Source: Anthoceros angustus
Taxonomy: Eukaryota > Streptophyta > Anthocerotopsida > Anthocerotales > Anthocerotaceae
Reading direction: 5' to 3'
DNA: 64,000 nucleotides
Assembly: GCA_010909165.1 (NCBI GenBank)
Contig: VJWM01000107.1
Coordinates: 682,001-746,000, forward strand
The position numbers and the translations under genes are program-made. The stretch's first letter is position 1. Every line of letters starts with the position of its first letter. The notes beneath the pieces were generated by a model. The model saw only the letters and a program-made list of their open reading frames with translations. It made no database searches and had not been told where the DNA came from. Shown here piece by piece: positions 34,500 to 45,121 of the stretch.

Positions 34500-36600
34500 T
34501 AGCTATTTGAGCCACTTACCCTATTACCTCTCACAGGCCTCCTAGGCCGCCTAGCCCCATGTTCTCCTCTTGCTCTCCTCCCTCTTGGCTGGTTGGGCAA
34601 TCTCTCCCATAAAATCTCTACCTCCTCAGCTGGACTCCTCTCTCTCTTGTGCTCGCCGCATAGTGCAGTACTCCTCCTCGGTGAGCTCTTGAATCTGGAT
34701 GGGTCGGTGAGAGTTTCCTCCTTAAGAATCCAACCCATAGGTAGGATCCGGTGCCGTCAAGGCATGGATCAAGTACCTCCATGTCCCCCTGTGCCCACAA
34801 CAACATAAACTTTCGGAGACAATCTTCTCTCCAGCCAAGGAGAATCCGGGCACATGGTTATCTTGATAAGCATCCCTCAATCTAATGCACCATTGGGAAG
34901 TTAGACTTCTTAGGCGGTGCTTACCGCTCCCCAGCTGTTGTCCTCCTCACGGTCTTGCCCCTTCTTCCTTGTTGTAGCTCGGTCTTGGAGCTGTTGCTCC
35001 CTTAGCAGTGCAGGTGTTCTTCCTTAGCGGCCGGCGGTTGCTTGCTTAGCAACCTCCTCGGCTGTTGCCAACTCGACAGATTCTTCCATGGAGGCTCCGC
35101 ATCTTCCACGGTGGCTCTCCTTGCAATCCCGGCCCTCTTGGCCTCTTTCCAACCTTTCCTTGCCTCGTCCCTCTCCTTCTTGGCGCCCGAGGCATCCAGC
35201 GTTTCTGAACTTGCATCGAGATGACATTCTGCGGCTCCCCTATGGTGCTTTGTGCGTCCGAGAGCGAACCATGAGGGTTTCACGATCCTTGGTCTTCACG
35301 CAACTCTTCTCGGACCTTCCTTAATTCCTTCCATGCTACCTAGGCGTCCCTCCAAGACCTCCTTCTCCTGCTTCATTCCTGGAGCTCCTTGCTCCCCTGT
35401 TGTTCCCCTGCTGCTGTAAACCTAACAAAGAGGACGAGCTATCGGTCCTCCATCTCACCTAGTGCGTGCCATATGAGACCGTCTTGTAGGGTGATGTTAG
35501 GCCCCAAACCTCGGGATGGGTTCCCTCCTTCCTATCTGGCAGACTCTCCCCGCGACCACTTGGGGTATACTTGAGGTCACCTTGAGCAGTGGTGACTTTC
35601 TCGGGGTCACGGTGCCCAAGGTTGGGCGATTCCTCCTGTTGACTGTGGCTTCCCGCCACGGGCTCCTGAGCCAGTGCTGCTCTGGCCTTTCCTTTATCAC
35701 CTTACATCCGGGTGAGTTCCAGTCGTGCTCTTGTGGCTCTAGGAGTGGTTGGAGTCCCTGTTGCTCGGCCGACCTCTCTTGGTGCTGTTGGGGTCTTAGC
35801 AACTCCGGTTGCTTTGTTAGCATGGTGATGCCTTAGCAACCGCCACATTCCTCTTCATGGACACTTGGACTTCTCATCTTCACTCCCGGTGCCCGGAGAT
35901 GGCCTCTTCCTCCTCCTCTTTGGGCTTCCTTCTTTCAAACACCGGCCTCCAGGCATGGAAGGCTGAGACCATCTCTATCCCCTCCAGCAACTTGGCATGG
36001 TCAAAACGTGGATTAAGAAGGGAGATAGAGCTGAGGGACTGGGTGATGGTAGGGTCAAGTGGTCCCTCTCCACGCATTGTGTCATAGAACATCCTGGCCC
36101 AATCTATCTTGGACCCTCTCACCACCTCATAGAGAAAGACAAGAAAATGGTCAGCAATGTGCTCTAGCTTCTTAGTGAGTGAGCACAGGATCCACTGGCT
36201 AATCCGGCCATTTCGGTCTAACTTGTTGGTGACCCACCATTCTCCACCCTAGACAATGTGGGAGCAATGGCGACTTGTGCCTCCTGCACTTTTGGGAGAT
36301 GGCTTCGAAAGGATCAATGATTATTCCACCACATTCCTCTTGCTCTCATAGACACTGGAACAACTGAATATTCCAGCTGCGGGGGTTGGTTCTCGTGTTG
36401 CCTTCCCCTGTGGCCTTCTCCCTCATGTGTCTGCATTCCAAACCAATTAAGGCTCTTGTAGCACCACTTTTTGTCCATGAAGGACAAGTGATGCTTAGCC
36501 ACCAAGGAACCCCTTTCACTCTCCGATTGCCCCATGTTGGGCCATTGGGCGATGGTAATGGCCTCAATGGCCACGGAGTGTTCTTCTTAGGTCCCATGCT
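34500..36600 (-). pseudogene. Antisense accessory ORF inside E1
   Basis: From an ATG near 36,597 (MGPKKNTP), minus strand: VAKHHLSFMDKKWCYKSLNW, then, after frame changes, KKLEHIADHFLVFLYEVVRG and SKIDWARMFYDTM (36,200-36,080), a Glu-rich stretch (RRKPKEEEEE), a Pro/Gln-rich part and a charged coiled-coil-like end (35.28-35.0 kb). It is homologous to the frames in E2 and resembles the gypsy-linked frame at 3056-4309. It has no RT, integrase or gag motifs. Function unknown. Confidence 0.45.
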
Positions 36601-37915
36601 CCTTGTCTGTGGTGAGCCTAGAGTTCTGGTAAAGTGTCCGGCTACACGCCATTCGGACTTCCCACAAGCCTTACATGCGGTGTCGCCTTTTTGGTCGACT
36701 CCTCACTCGAAATTCTTCCAACCTGCGGTGAAGGATCCCCTAGGGGTAACTTCTCGCTCCTTGTACCCATCTCCACGATGGCGAGTGCCACGTGATTTTC
36801 TCTGGAATCCACCAACCTCCCTCCTACATCACAATTTGTCTCGCGGCCTTGCCCCTCGGCCGGTATCTCCGTGTCTCCACGACTGGGCGCGTCGACCACC
36901 CACGACACAGAAACCTGACACCACCTCGAATTGGAACCCTACTCCAATTCCACCATCAACATGCACTTTGCTCCGCTCAAGCCAATTCGCCTTCGGCCTC
37001 AAATATGTGAGTGCGGGGAGATCACCGCAACCGTGGTTAGGCGGTGACCCCACAGTGCGCCGCCTCCGCCCTTAATCCGCTCCCTTAGGGTGCGTGCCTG
37101 GTCGCACCCTACCTCGTGCACGCTCCCCTTCCTTCTTGGCAATTCCTCGGCCCCCTCGCCCCCGCTGCCTTCTAGTTCTTTCTGATGCCGGCCCGGCGCA
37201 CGCCTTGACCTTCTCCAGGCTGCTCGGCCCGATTATTCCCCCACCATTGGGATTTCTGATCGTGTCGGCTGCTGCTCCCTGCTTGCCCGCGCGCCCTGGG
37301 CTCCTCCACGGTCTTCGTTCCGGCTCCTCTCGCCGTAGCCTTGGATCTGCTGCCGTCTCCACGCCTCCTGCCCTTTCCATCCGCATCCGCCCCGGACTGC
37401 CATTCCACCCGATTCGGCCCTCTTGTGCGCTCGTCGCTGCACCTTCGTGACTCATTGCGGCCGCCTTCCTCCGCCTCCGTCCAGTCACGCTCGAGCTTGA
37501 GGTGTGGCGCCGCCTTGATCCCTTTCGCAAATATTCCTTGTCCCTTCCGCTTGGAAATAATAGGACCCCCCGTTACTTCCGTTCGGGTATTTCCAATGAT
37601 TTCGCTCAATTAGGTTTTCCGATTTATCGGAAAATAACTCCGACTTGGTTGCTACCATAGCAAGCGAGCTCCGTCGATTCTTTGTCATAGCAACAGTCCT
37701 GTTATGGCCCTAGCATGCGTTAACCGGCGGCCAACCCTCCAAGGTTACATCCGGGATCGGGACTAGACTCTCTTCCTCCTACTAGGCTCTAGTAGACTTT
37801 TCTTATTTCCTAACCTACTTCACATCCCAACTCCACACGATTCTCACAACTTAACCACAAAACAAAAAAAACACTCCTTTTCGAGGGGGGTCTGAGTACC
37901 CATGTGGTCACCACA

Positions 37916-38884
37916 TATGGCAAAGAACCTTATGTCACTAAGTAGACTCATGAAAATGAAGGATCTAGTCCTTACCATCTCAGAAGATACATGTTGTTTC
38001 TCTAGACATAGTGCCCCTGCCACTTGCATCTTCAAAGCCTCGCTTGATTCAGAACTATATCGCCTGGATATTTCTTGCATTCCAAGACAACACTCATACT
38101 CTACAACCATTGGCGCCTCATGTACACTGTGAACAGTCTGGCATGCGCCTTAGCCATGCTAATAGAACTAAAGCGATTGATATCTCTGGCGAGGTCAAGA
38201 ACCTCTTCCACGTTGCTTAAAGGATCTACCAATTTGTGAAGTGTGTACCCTTGCAAAGCAGCGGGAGACTCCCTTTCCAACGGCCCTGCACATCGATCAT
38301 CGTCAGTGCTGGATCTTGTCCATGCAGACATCTCAGGCAGATTGCAAGTATCTTCTCTTGGTGGAGCGAAATATCATCTTACCTTGACTGATGATTATAG
38401 TCGCTGTACATGGACTTATCAAATGCAAATTAAGAGTGATACCTGCCCAATATTCAAGGAGTGGCTCCTTATGACTCAGCGACAGATGAGTTGCCTACTG
38501 AAGCTCTTTCACACGGATAATGGTGGAGAGTTCACTAGTCATCCTTTCGCTGAGTTCTTGCAAGGAGAAGGAATCATTCATCAGCTAATTGTACCCTACA
38601 CACAACAGCAGAATGGGTAGCAGAGAGGAAGAATCAAACTCTCATGGGCATGACTCGCTCGATGCTGCTATGTCGGGGCTACCCTCTCCCTATTGGGCAG
38701 AGGCTGTTGTTACAGCCACATATATACTGAATCGGCTTACCTCCAACTCCATTCCGGGCAAAACTCCTTATGAAATGTTCTGGGGTCGTAAACCAAGTGT
38801 TCTAGATCTACACCTTCACACCTTTGGTTCCCGAGCATTTGCTTACATACCTGCTGAAAAGAGGCTCTTCCTCAAAAACAAAGC
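37916..38884 (+). pseudogene. Copia 1 integrase
   Basis: Resumes with MAKNLMSLSRLMKMKDLVL (gag-pre-integrase). A frameshifted HHCC region follows (MRLSHANR, CVPLQSS). The catalytic core is at 38,243-38,640, with LVHADISGRLQ (first D), LFHTDNGGEFTSH (second D) and PYTQQQNG followed by a TAG where family members continue towards the catalytic E. The late part (PYWAEAVVTATYILNRLTSN, TPYEMFWGRKPSVLDLH) shows one frame slip. It ends at LFLKNKAK, where a GGCCGGC-box repeat replaces the start of RT. Confidence 0.8.
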
Positions 38885-39100
38885 GAAGGAGCCGGCCGGC
38901 CGGCGCCTTCCCTTGGATTTGTTGTCTTTGTGTGTTGGAAACGGGTTTTCATGATAACTACTCGTTGGAAAACGGTCGACCTTTCTTGAAAACGAGGCAA
39001 AACGCATATTTCGGGACTGTGTGGAATGTGCTAAGAGGGTTTCCATGTCACAGAAGGGGGTTCGGATATTCACCCCCTTCGAAAGATATCGTGTTAACAT
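38885..39100 (-). repeat. GGCCGGC / GAAGGGGG repeat replacing copia RT
   Basis: Begins with GCCGGCCGGCCGGCGCC and ends with AGAAGGGGGTTCGGATATTC followed by ACCCCCTTC. The whole RT domain and most of RNase H are missing between this block's flanks. Same repeat family as 5354-5940 and 27,756-27,900. Confidence 0.55.
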
Positions 39101-39102
39101 CA

Positions 39103-39260
39103 TTACGCTAGAGATGTCAAAGCTAGAAATATCGTCAAGCCTATTATGTTCATACTGACGCCAATACAGCCGACATACTCACTAAGTCCCTTCCCAAACA
39201 CAAACACTACATACACCTTGACTGCTTGGGACTACTAGACTATTCCAGCTATCTCTAACT
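39103..39260 (+). pseudogene. Copia 1 RNase H C-terminal end
   Basis: YVHTDANTADILTKSLPKHK, then HYIHLDCLGLLD, the canonical end of copia pol, followed by stops. The upstream RNase H and RT are absent. Confidence 0.8.
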
Positions 39261-40116
39261 TGTAGGACCTAGAGTCCCCTACTCAGCTGACCTCCTGTTC
39301 CCGTCGTCTGCCCCTTGCCCTAACCTTTTTGTGTTCAGTGGGAGATGTCAATGTTCTGTGATAGGTTTTAGCCCCAAGCAGCAAACTCAAGACTGAATAG
39401 TAATTTCGATTCTTACCCCTGCCGATACGTATGTTGGGCAGGATACCCTTGTTCTTCCCTAATCTGCAGGTGTGATACATGACGCAAGTATTAAGATGCG
39501 CAGCGGCACAGCCCCCTCACTGGATGAAGCTCAACCTACTCTAGCTAGTCGTGAGAAGGCTGCAACAAATCTGCTATCAGTATGGAGTTACTGGACAGTC
39601 TCACCTTCAATCTTGTTTCCTCCATATAGTGCTATGATTTCGTTTTCCCTTGCCACCATATCCCTTAGCTCCTCTGTCCTCCTTTGCGTTCTCCAGAGTA
39701 TCTTCTTTGAAACTTCGTCATACTTCTTCTACGACTCCCGCAGCTCCTTCATGAGTTCATCCAGGCTTCGCGCCTCCTGGTCCTCCCTACCCTTCAGCTC
39801 CCGTCTCCTGCCTTGGGTTCAGGTTCAGCAATCTGTTCCTCTCTTCCAGCCTCTCCCTGCTGCTCAAGCCAGAGTTCTTGGACCGCACCATGGTGAAGCA
39901 TGAAGGAACTAAGATTGCTGTGATACAGACCAGCTAGAAGAGGCGAGGACTGTGAAGATGGAGGAGGCGTAATCCTTCCTCATCTCCTCTCTTAAGTCAG
40001 GGAGCTGTACAGATATGGCGAACATAGCCCTTACATTCTGACAGCGCAACTGAAGATTGACCCTTTTCAATGCTTATCGCTTGATTCGTATTTAACCCGT
40101 CGAGGTTAAGTGGGAG
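39261..40116 (+). other. Copia 1 3' non-coding region
   Basis: About 850 bp between the pol stop and the 3' LTR, ending in the polypurine tract. Antisense to the element, charged frames near 39.6-39.9 kb (such as RSKNSGLSSRERLEERNRLL) look coiled-coil-like but are broken by stops. Confidence 0.45.
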
Positions 40117-40290
40117 TGTTAGATATATAACCTGCTAGGGTTAAATATAAATGCTTAGTTAGGATTAGTTACATTTTACATACTTATACTTCCTTGTGTG
40201 CTACCTTTTTAATTCCTTTTGTTCATTGGTCTTCTCTTCCCTCTTGCATGCTGGCTTGTGATTGTGCTGCGTGCACGAGGGTCCTCGTAA
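40117..40290 (+). repeat. Copia 1 3' LTR
   Basis: 174 bp, nearly identical to 30593-30770. It ends CTCGTAA, where the 5' copy ends CTCGTCA, and is followed by the target copy CAATT. Confidence 0.88.
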
Positions 40291-41069
40291 CAATTTGGCA
40301 TTGCTACTCCGAGGGGTTGTGAGTCAGTGGTGTTTGACATGCAGGCATGGCTTGACACCCACCCGGATTGGGTTGTTTTACAGGTGGATGTTGAAAACGC
40401 CGTCAATACCATTTCGAGGAGCGTCATCATCGAGGAGCTCAGGGACGCTGGTGGTGTCTTGGAGAGCCTTATACCTTTTGTCTGGTGCTTCTACGGGACA
40501 TCTTCTAATCTTTATTATCAATACAGGAACATGTCTTCGGGATTTGCTGTTTCTGTCTTAGAATCAGCCACAGGTACCAGTCAAGGTGATCGATCCTCTA
40601 GGCGGTGCCCTCTTTGCCATCGCGCACTACAAGGCCCTTTCGGTACACTTCCTTGCGTGGTCTTCCGCCGCGGGCGACTCTCACATCCTTGGGCCAGGAG
40701 ACAAGGTTCAGGAGGCCTTCTAGCTCTTCTCGCATGAGATTTCTTTGGTTGGCTTAAAAGTAAAGCTCTCTAAGTGTCGCGTTTGGTCCTCATTGGGTAT
40801 CCTCCTCACTTTGCAGTTCCCTGCTGGGGAGATTGCTCCGGCCTTGGGTCTACGGATTTTGGGGGTCCCCTTCGGCCCCCCTCACTTTATTGGGAGCTTC
40901 TTAGGCCAGTCTCTCGCGGAGGACTTGTCCCATGTCGAAGACCTCCCCCTGTTGGGATGCTCTGGTGGCCTTTGGAATTCTTTCCTCCTGCTTTGCTAGG
41001 CGCCCTGGTTACCTCATCCGCACGCTCCTCCCGACTCCAGTTCTCAGGTCTCGACTTCAGGGGTTTGAA

Positions 41070-41160
41070 AGGATTTTCTTCCTTTCTCGACGGATGATCG
41101 GCGGGATTTTCTTCCTTTCTCGACGGATGATCGGCGGGATTTTCTTCCTTTCTCGACGTT
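41070..41160 (+). repeat. Three tandem copies of a 30-bp unit
   Basis: The unit around TTTTCTTCCTTTCTCGACGG with ATGATCGGCGGGA is repeated, adding IFFLSRRMIGG repeats to the LINE frame. Confidence 0.8.
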
Positions 41161-41474
41161 TATCTCTGATGGTTTCAGGGGGTTGCAGGCGTTGTTGCTT
41201 GAGAAGCAGCTTGGCCAGGCTTTCCAGTCCATCCTCTTGGACTCCTCCATCCCTAGGTTTACGAGAGCTCGGCTTCACTCTTGTTCTGGTAAGGGTGCAG
41301 GTGCTTGGCTTCTGGCTTGTCCATGTATACGGGGTTTTGTCATCGCACCAGCCACCTTCACCACTGAAGCGCGTCTTGCTGCCTTGATGCATGGCGTCTC
41401 CTTCTTACTTGCAAGTGCGTGCCTCGATGACTGGGTACCTCGTTGTCCCCATGGGGGTCATCCATCACAATGAT

Positions 41475-41781
41475 ATCTACTGATGTCATGTTTGCCATAG
41501 CTTGCAAAAGCGGCCACATGGCTTGGAGGGTACATTCTTCCAAGTCGCTCAATCAAGGTTAACTTGTACTTTGTCCGGTGACCAAGTTTGACGGTGGTTA
41601 CCGACCGCCTGTGACACTATCTACGATGTCATGTTTGCCATAGCTTGCAAAAGCGGCCACATGGCTTGGAGGGTACATTCTTCGAACAGGTCGCTCAATC
41701 AAGGTTAACTTGTACTTTGTCCGCGGTGACCAAGTTTCGGTGGCGGACGTGGTGGTTCTTGACCGCCTGTGACACTATCTA
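41475..41781. repeat. ~155-bp tandem duplication in the LINE remnant
   Basis: The stretch GATGTCATGTTTGCCATAGC ... GACACTATCTAC occurs twice (about 41,475-41,626 and 41,627-41,781), with several indels between copies. Confidence 0.75.
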
Positions 41782-43816
41782 CTGCCAGTTATCACTAACC
41801 GTCTGGTTAGCCGCCACGTGCGCTCTCAAGGTCAAAAAGTATAGCGGGATGCAAGCGGGCCACTTCTTTATTCCGCTTGCACTCGAAACGTATGGGGCAA
41901 CGGCTACGGACTTCGATCAATTTCTCCAGTCCTGTGCCAAGTCCTACCATTCCCGTAGGCATGGCGCGGAGTTGCCCCTTTCTTATTTCACAGCTTACTT
42001 CAGACATCGAGTCTCCATTGCCCTTCAAATGGCCATCTCGACGGCAATCCTTCACAAAGCGGCGACGGCAAGTGACGCTTCTTCCTCTTGCTCCGTCATT
42101 TGCAGGCCATTTGTTCTTCCTACATATGATGTTCTAGGAGCAGTAGGTAACTTTAGGTAAGGGCTTAGTTGCTCTTTTTGACCTTGACCCCCGAGGTCCA
42201 CCTTCATTGTCCCGTGCTGGATGGATTTTTCCCCATCGTTTTTTTTCCTCAATAAAACACTACTATCGTAATGGCCATTGTAAGTATTCTAATTGCAATA
42301 AGGACTTGTTTAATGGGAAAATATAGCCTCCACCAACCACCCTTATAGATATTTCTAATTGTAGTGAAAACATGTTTTATTACAAAAATATAACCTTGTG
42401 TAAGGACCCTAATAACTATTTGTAATTGTAGTAAAATACAGTTCTAATGGATTATTTCCAAATAAGGCCTTTTTGAGGGAGAGTTTTTATTCCTTAGTCT
42501 TTATATCTGTACGCCTTTATTTGAAAGAGAGTTCTGGTTTCTTGATACAAGGCCTCATTTCATAGAGAGTTTTGTATTCTCATTAGCGTACAGATTGTCC
42601 TCTGCACTGCACTCGATATGAGATATCATTCTACAATTTCACGTTAAATATACTATTGTGGATAAGAAGTAGGTACTAAAACTTGTCTAGTTACGAAGAG
42701 TTGTCTTTAGACTAAGTTCATTTTTAAAAATATGGATAATATTTTTAAAGAAAAATTACAGCTTTGTAGAAACAAATATACTAATTCTATCTAGGTAATG
42801 GACTTGAACCTGAATGACTTATTGATTTGAATTTTAATCAATCCCAGAATGCCCAGAATCCCAGAATTTGAGATTTCACCCTACTTTTTGGGCGCTCGAG
42901 GAAAAACCACACGCTAAAATGTTCTTGCTACCCTACGGTTTTCTGCCGCCGGTCCTTTCATATGAGATACATTCATGACCTCCCAAAATTGACCTTGTTT
43001 GTCATGAAGAATCATGGAGTGAAGGAGGCAGCATCGCAGCCTCCATAGCTGACTCCCGGTGAGCTCTCCGTTTGGAGAAGAACCGGGAGACAGAAAGGCA
43101 CTAGCTGATTTTCTCTTTATCAACCACGCCACTTCAACGGTTGGAACAACACTTGCCATGTGTCTCGTTTCACGAACGCGTTCCTGAGCCTGCGCAGATG
43201 GCGCTTGTTCTTGGCTCACTCAGTAAGCCACATTGACGTAATTGCTGGTTTAACGTTTCAGTGGCTGGCTTCATGTTTTGTAACGGTTGCTGGTGTTACT
43301 TTGCCTGAATCGATCGGAAGTTTGTAGGATGTGTCCTGGTTAGCCAGCCGGAGAATGCCCATCCCACAGCGCATCCGAGTACGTGCGCTGGTCACTTGCA
43401 AAGCCCGAGGTCACACCTGCATGGACACCCGAGCCCTTGTCCTAGTGCAGATACGAAGGGGCCATGGCTGGAATTGGTAGCGGAAAGGCTCCAGTGACAG
43501 CTCGTTCGGAAGCCCACGTCGAGGCGCATGAAACCTTCTTTTGACAGATTTTATAGACCATGAGGTCGACACCAAAAGATTTCCAAGAGCATTCACCCCC
43601 ATTTTTCCATCCAAGAAGCCGGAAACCCCGTCCTTGGTCATTCTGGGGCGAGCCTGAAACGAGGCCTGTCTGGAAGATGGACATGGTAGACTAATAAGAG
43701 TTGCTTCTCCGGGCGCTTGTTCCAATTCCCGATCAGCGCAGTTTGGTTCCAGCTCGGTTGAGAATGTCGGGGAGTGGGATGTTAGGAATCGTTGACTTGA
43801 AAACCCACAGGGCAGA

Positions 43817-43858
43817 CTAGGGCTAGGGCTAGGGCTAGGGCTAGGGCTAGGGCTAGGG
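43817..43858 (+). repeat. Interstitial (CTAGGG)7 array
   Basis: Seven perfect copies of the hexamer CTAGGG, a variant of plant telomeric TTTAGGG/TTAGGG. It is too short and isolated to be a chromosome end. Confidence 0.9.
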
Positions 43859-44518
43859 CCGGGCCCATAAAATAATGCACAGCATAGAATCCCGCACTTC
43901 ACGTGGCACGGGGCTCTGCTTCCCATTTTAGTTTTTTACTGCTGTCACATCTCGCCACCTGGCCTACTGCACATAAATGCAGGGGCTGCGCTCCTGGAAA
44001 AGAAAGTAGCAGTAATGCAAGGAATATCACCCAAAACGCACATGGCCCTACCATCCGGGCAGACTCCCATACAGCCCGTATGCGGTCCCTAAATTCCTGC
44101 ATCGCTGGTACAGGGCCTGGAAAAGGCTGAAAACCAGCTTGCAATGAGCTGTACGGATTATGTGGAATCCACCTTGTCTAGATGTTACCTAGTGTTTTCC
44201 ACGTTTTCTTAATTTGTATTAGGACGATATTATTTTATTGATTAAAACAGATAATTATTTTAAATTAAGAACAACGATCTTCCATAGGTATATATCTTTC
44301 AAAATACATGTAAGAATGAAATGACATGGATAAAAAACCTTTGATATCGTGTCTTTTCATTTAATTTGCATCTTGAACAATCTCACATGACAGCCAATCA
44401 AATGAGGTGTTTGGTTCCACGCGGAAAGCTTTCACCTCAATTTTGTTGTGAAAGGAAGCTTAACTTATAATTCTTGGAAACCTTCCAAAAGTGAACACAA
44501 CACCAAAACCCAGCGCCG

Positions 44519-44770
44519 GGTTCTTGGCTTAAAACCCTTGGAAAAGTGCTGGACATGTTTTGCATAATTGGGAGTAAGTGGCAATACCTGGTACTCGATT
44601 CTTGTTTTTGTATTGTAATCCAAAATGTAATGGAATCCTGACTCTATGAGTTCTTGGCTTAAAACCCTTGAGAGAGTGCTAGACATGTTTTGCATAATTG
44701 AAAATTAAGGAACAATACATGGTACTCAATTCTTGTTCGTATATTGTAATCCAAAATATGATGGAATCGT
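44519..44770. repeat. Diverged ~131-bp tandem duplication upstream of the AKR gene
   Basis: GTTCTTGGCTTAAAACCCTTG starts both copies (about 44,520 and 44,651). Both contain GACATGTTTTGCATAATTG and end ATGGAATC. The copies differ at many bases, so the duplication is old. Confidence 0.7.
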
Positions 44771-45121
44771 TATCCCTTTCTAAAGATTACCTAAATAGAT
44801 TATCCTTTCCAACAGGGTAGTATATGCATATAAAATATATAAATAAATTCATGCTTAGATTCGTGTATGAACAATGTCCCCAAACATTGAACTATGTCTT
44901 AAAGCAAAACCCTGAAATAAAATATTTGTGGCATTCAAGATATCAAACCCATAATCTTAACACAAAATTTTCTCAATCATGCAAAAGGTTTTAACAACTC
45001 AATGCTTTCATAAATTACTAAAGTAAAAAGAAAATCACAAAGAATCTCAATATTGTCATCAATGTTTGTAGGATGTAACATTCCAAGATAATTTGACTTC
45101 CAAAATTCAAAATATACCAAT

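Larger units (their letters stand above)
33005..37915 (+). mobile_element. E unit 1: 4.9-kb TG...CA insertion in copia 1
   Basis: Starts TGTGGAGTGATTTTC and ends GTACCCATGTGGTCACCACA. It is flanked by GATGG (33000-33004) and TATGG (37916-37920), target-site copies with one mismatch. Removing the unit plus one target copy restores CCCAAG-ATGGCAAAG, i.e. PKMAKNL of the copia frame. The two ends share only TGTGG/CCACA, so there is no LTR pair. It is consistent with a very large solo LTR or a non-autonomous element. The CT-rich left third holds a 125-bp tandem duplication (33.49-33.74 kb). Confidence 0.7.
30593..40290 (+). mobile_element. Copia 1: LTR-flanked element with TSD CAATT and nested E insertion
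   Basis: 5' LTR 30593-30770, primer-binding site TGGTACCAGAGCC (30771-30783), polypurine tract GGTTAAGTGGGAG (40104-40116) and 3' LTR 40117-40290. CAATT flanks both sides (30588-30592, 40291-40295). The internal region encodes gag, protease and integrase; RT is missing and only the last part of RNase H remains. The element interrupts a LINE RT gene between ...LQF and GIA.... It is itself interrupted at 33,005-37,915 by an E unit. Without the E unit it is about 4.8 kb. Confidence 0.9.
40291..42160 (+). pseudogene. LINE-type reverse transcriptase, C-terminal two thirds
   Basis: Continues the RT frame after copia 1. It has WVVLQVDVENAVNTISR (palm motif A region), ATGTSQGD (motif B region), AAGDSHILGP where the catalytic YADD-type motif is expected, and VGLKVKLSKCRVWS (thumb side). 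Then come RILGVPFGPPHFIGSFL, FGILSSCFARRPGYLIRT and a C-terminal domain with LALETYGATATDFDQFLQSC and FRHRVSIALQMA. A threefold 30-bp repeat and a 155-bp tandem duplication lie inside. From memory this matches a family of non-LTR elements of plants and algae. The degenerate motif C and the frameshifts make it inactive. Confidence 0.7.
42161..45121. other. AT-rich intergenic region, no gene
   Basis: The boundary between the element-rich left part and the genic right part. Open frames are short and unrecognised. It holds a telomere-like hexamer array (43,817-43,858) and a degenerate tandem duplication (44,519-44,770). Confidence 0.55.

Noticed and set aside
43817-43858. True chromosome end
   Set aside because: Only 42 bp long and flanked by unique sequence and genes on both sides.
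43411-43926. 171-codon minus-strand frame with a Pro-Ser repeat
   Set aside because: The PSPSPS run is simply the translation of the (CTAGGG)7 array; there is no other protein-like feature.
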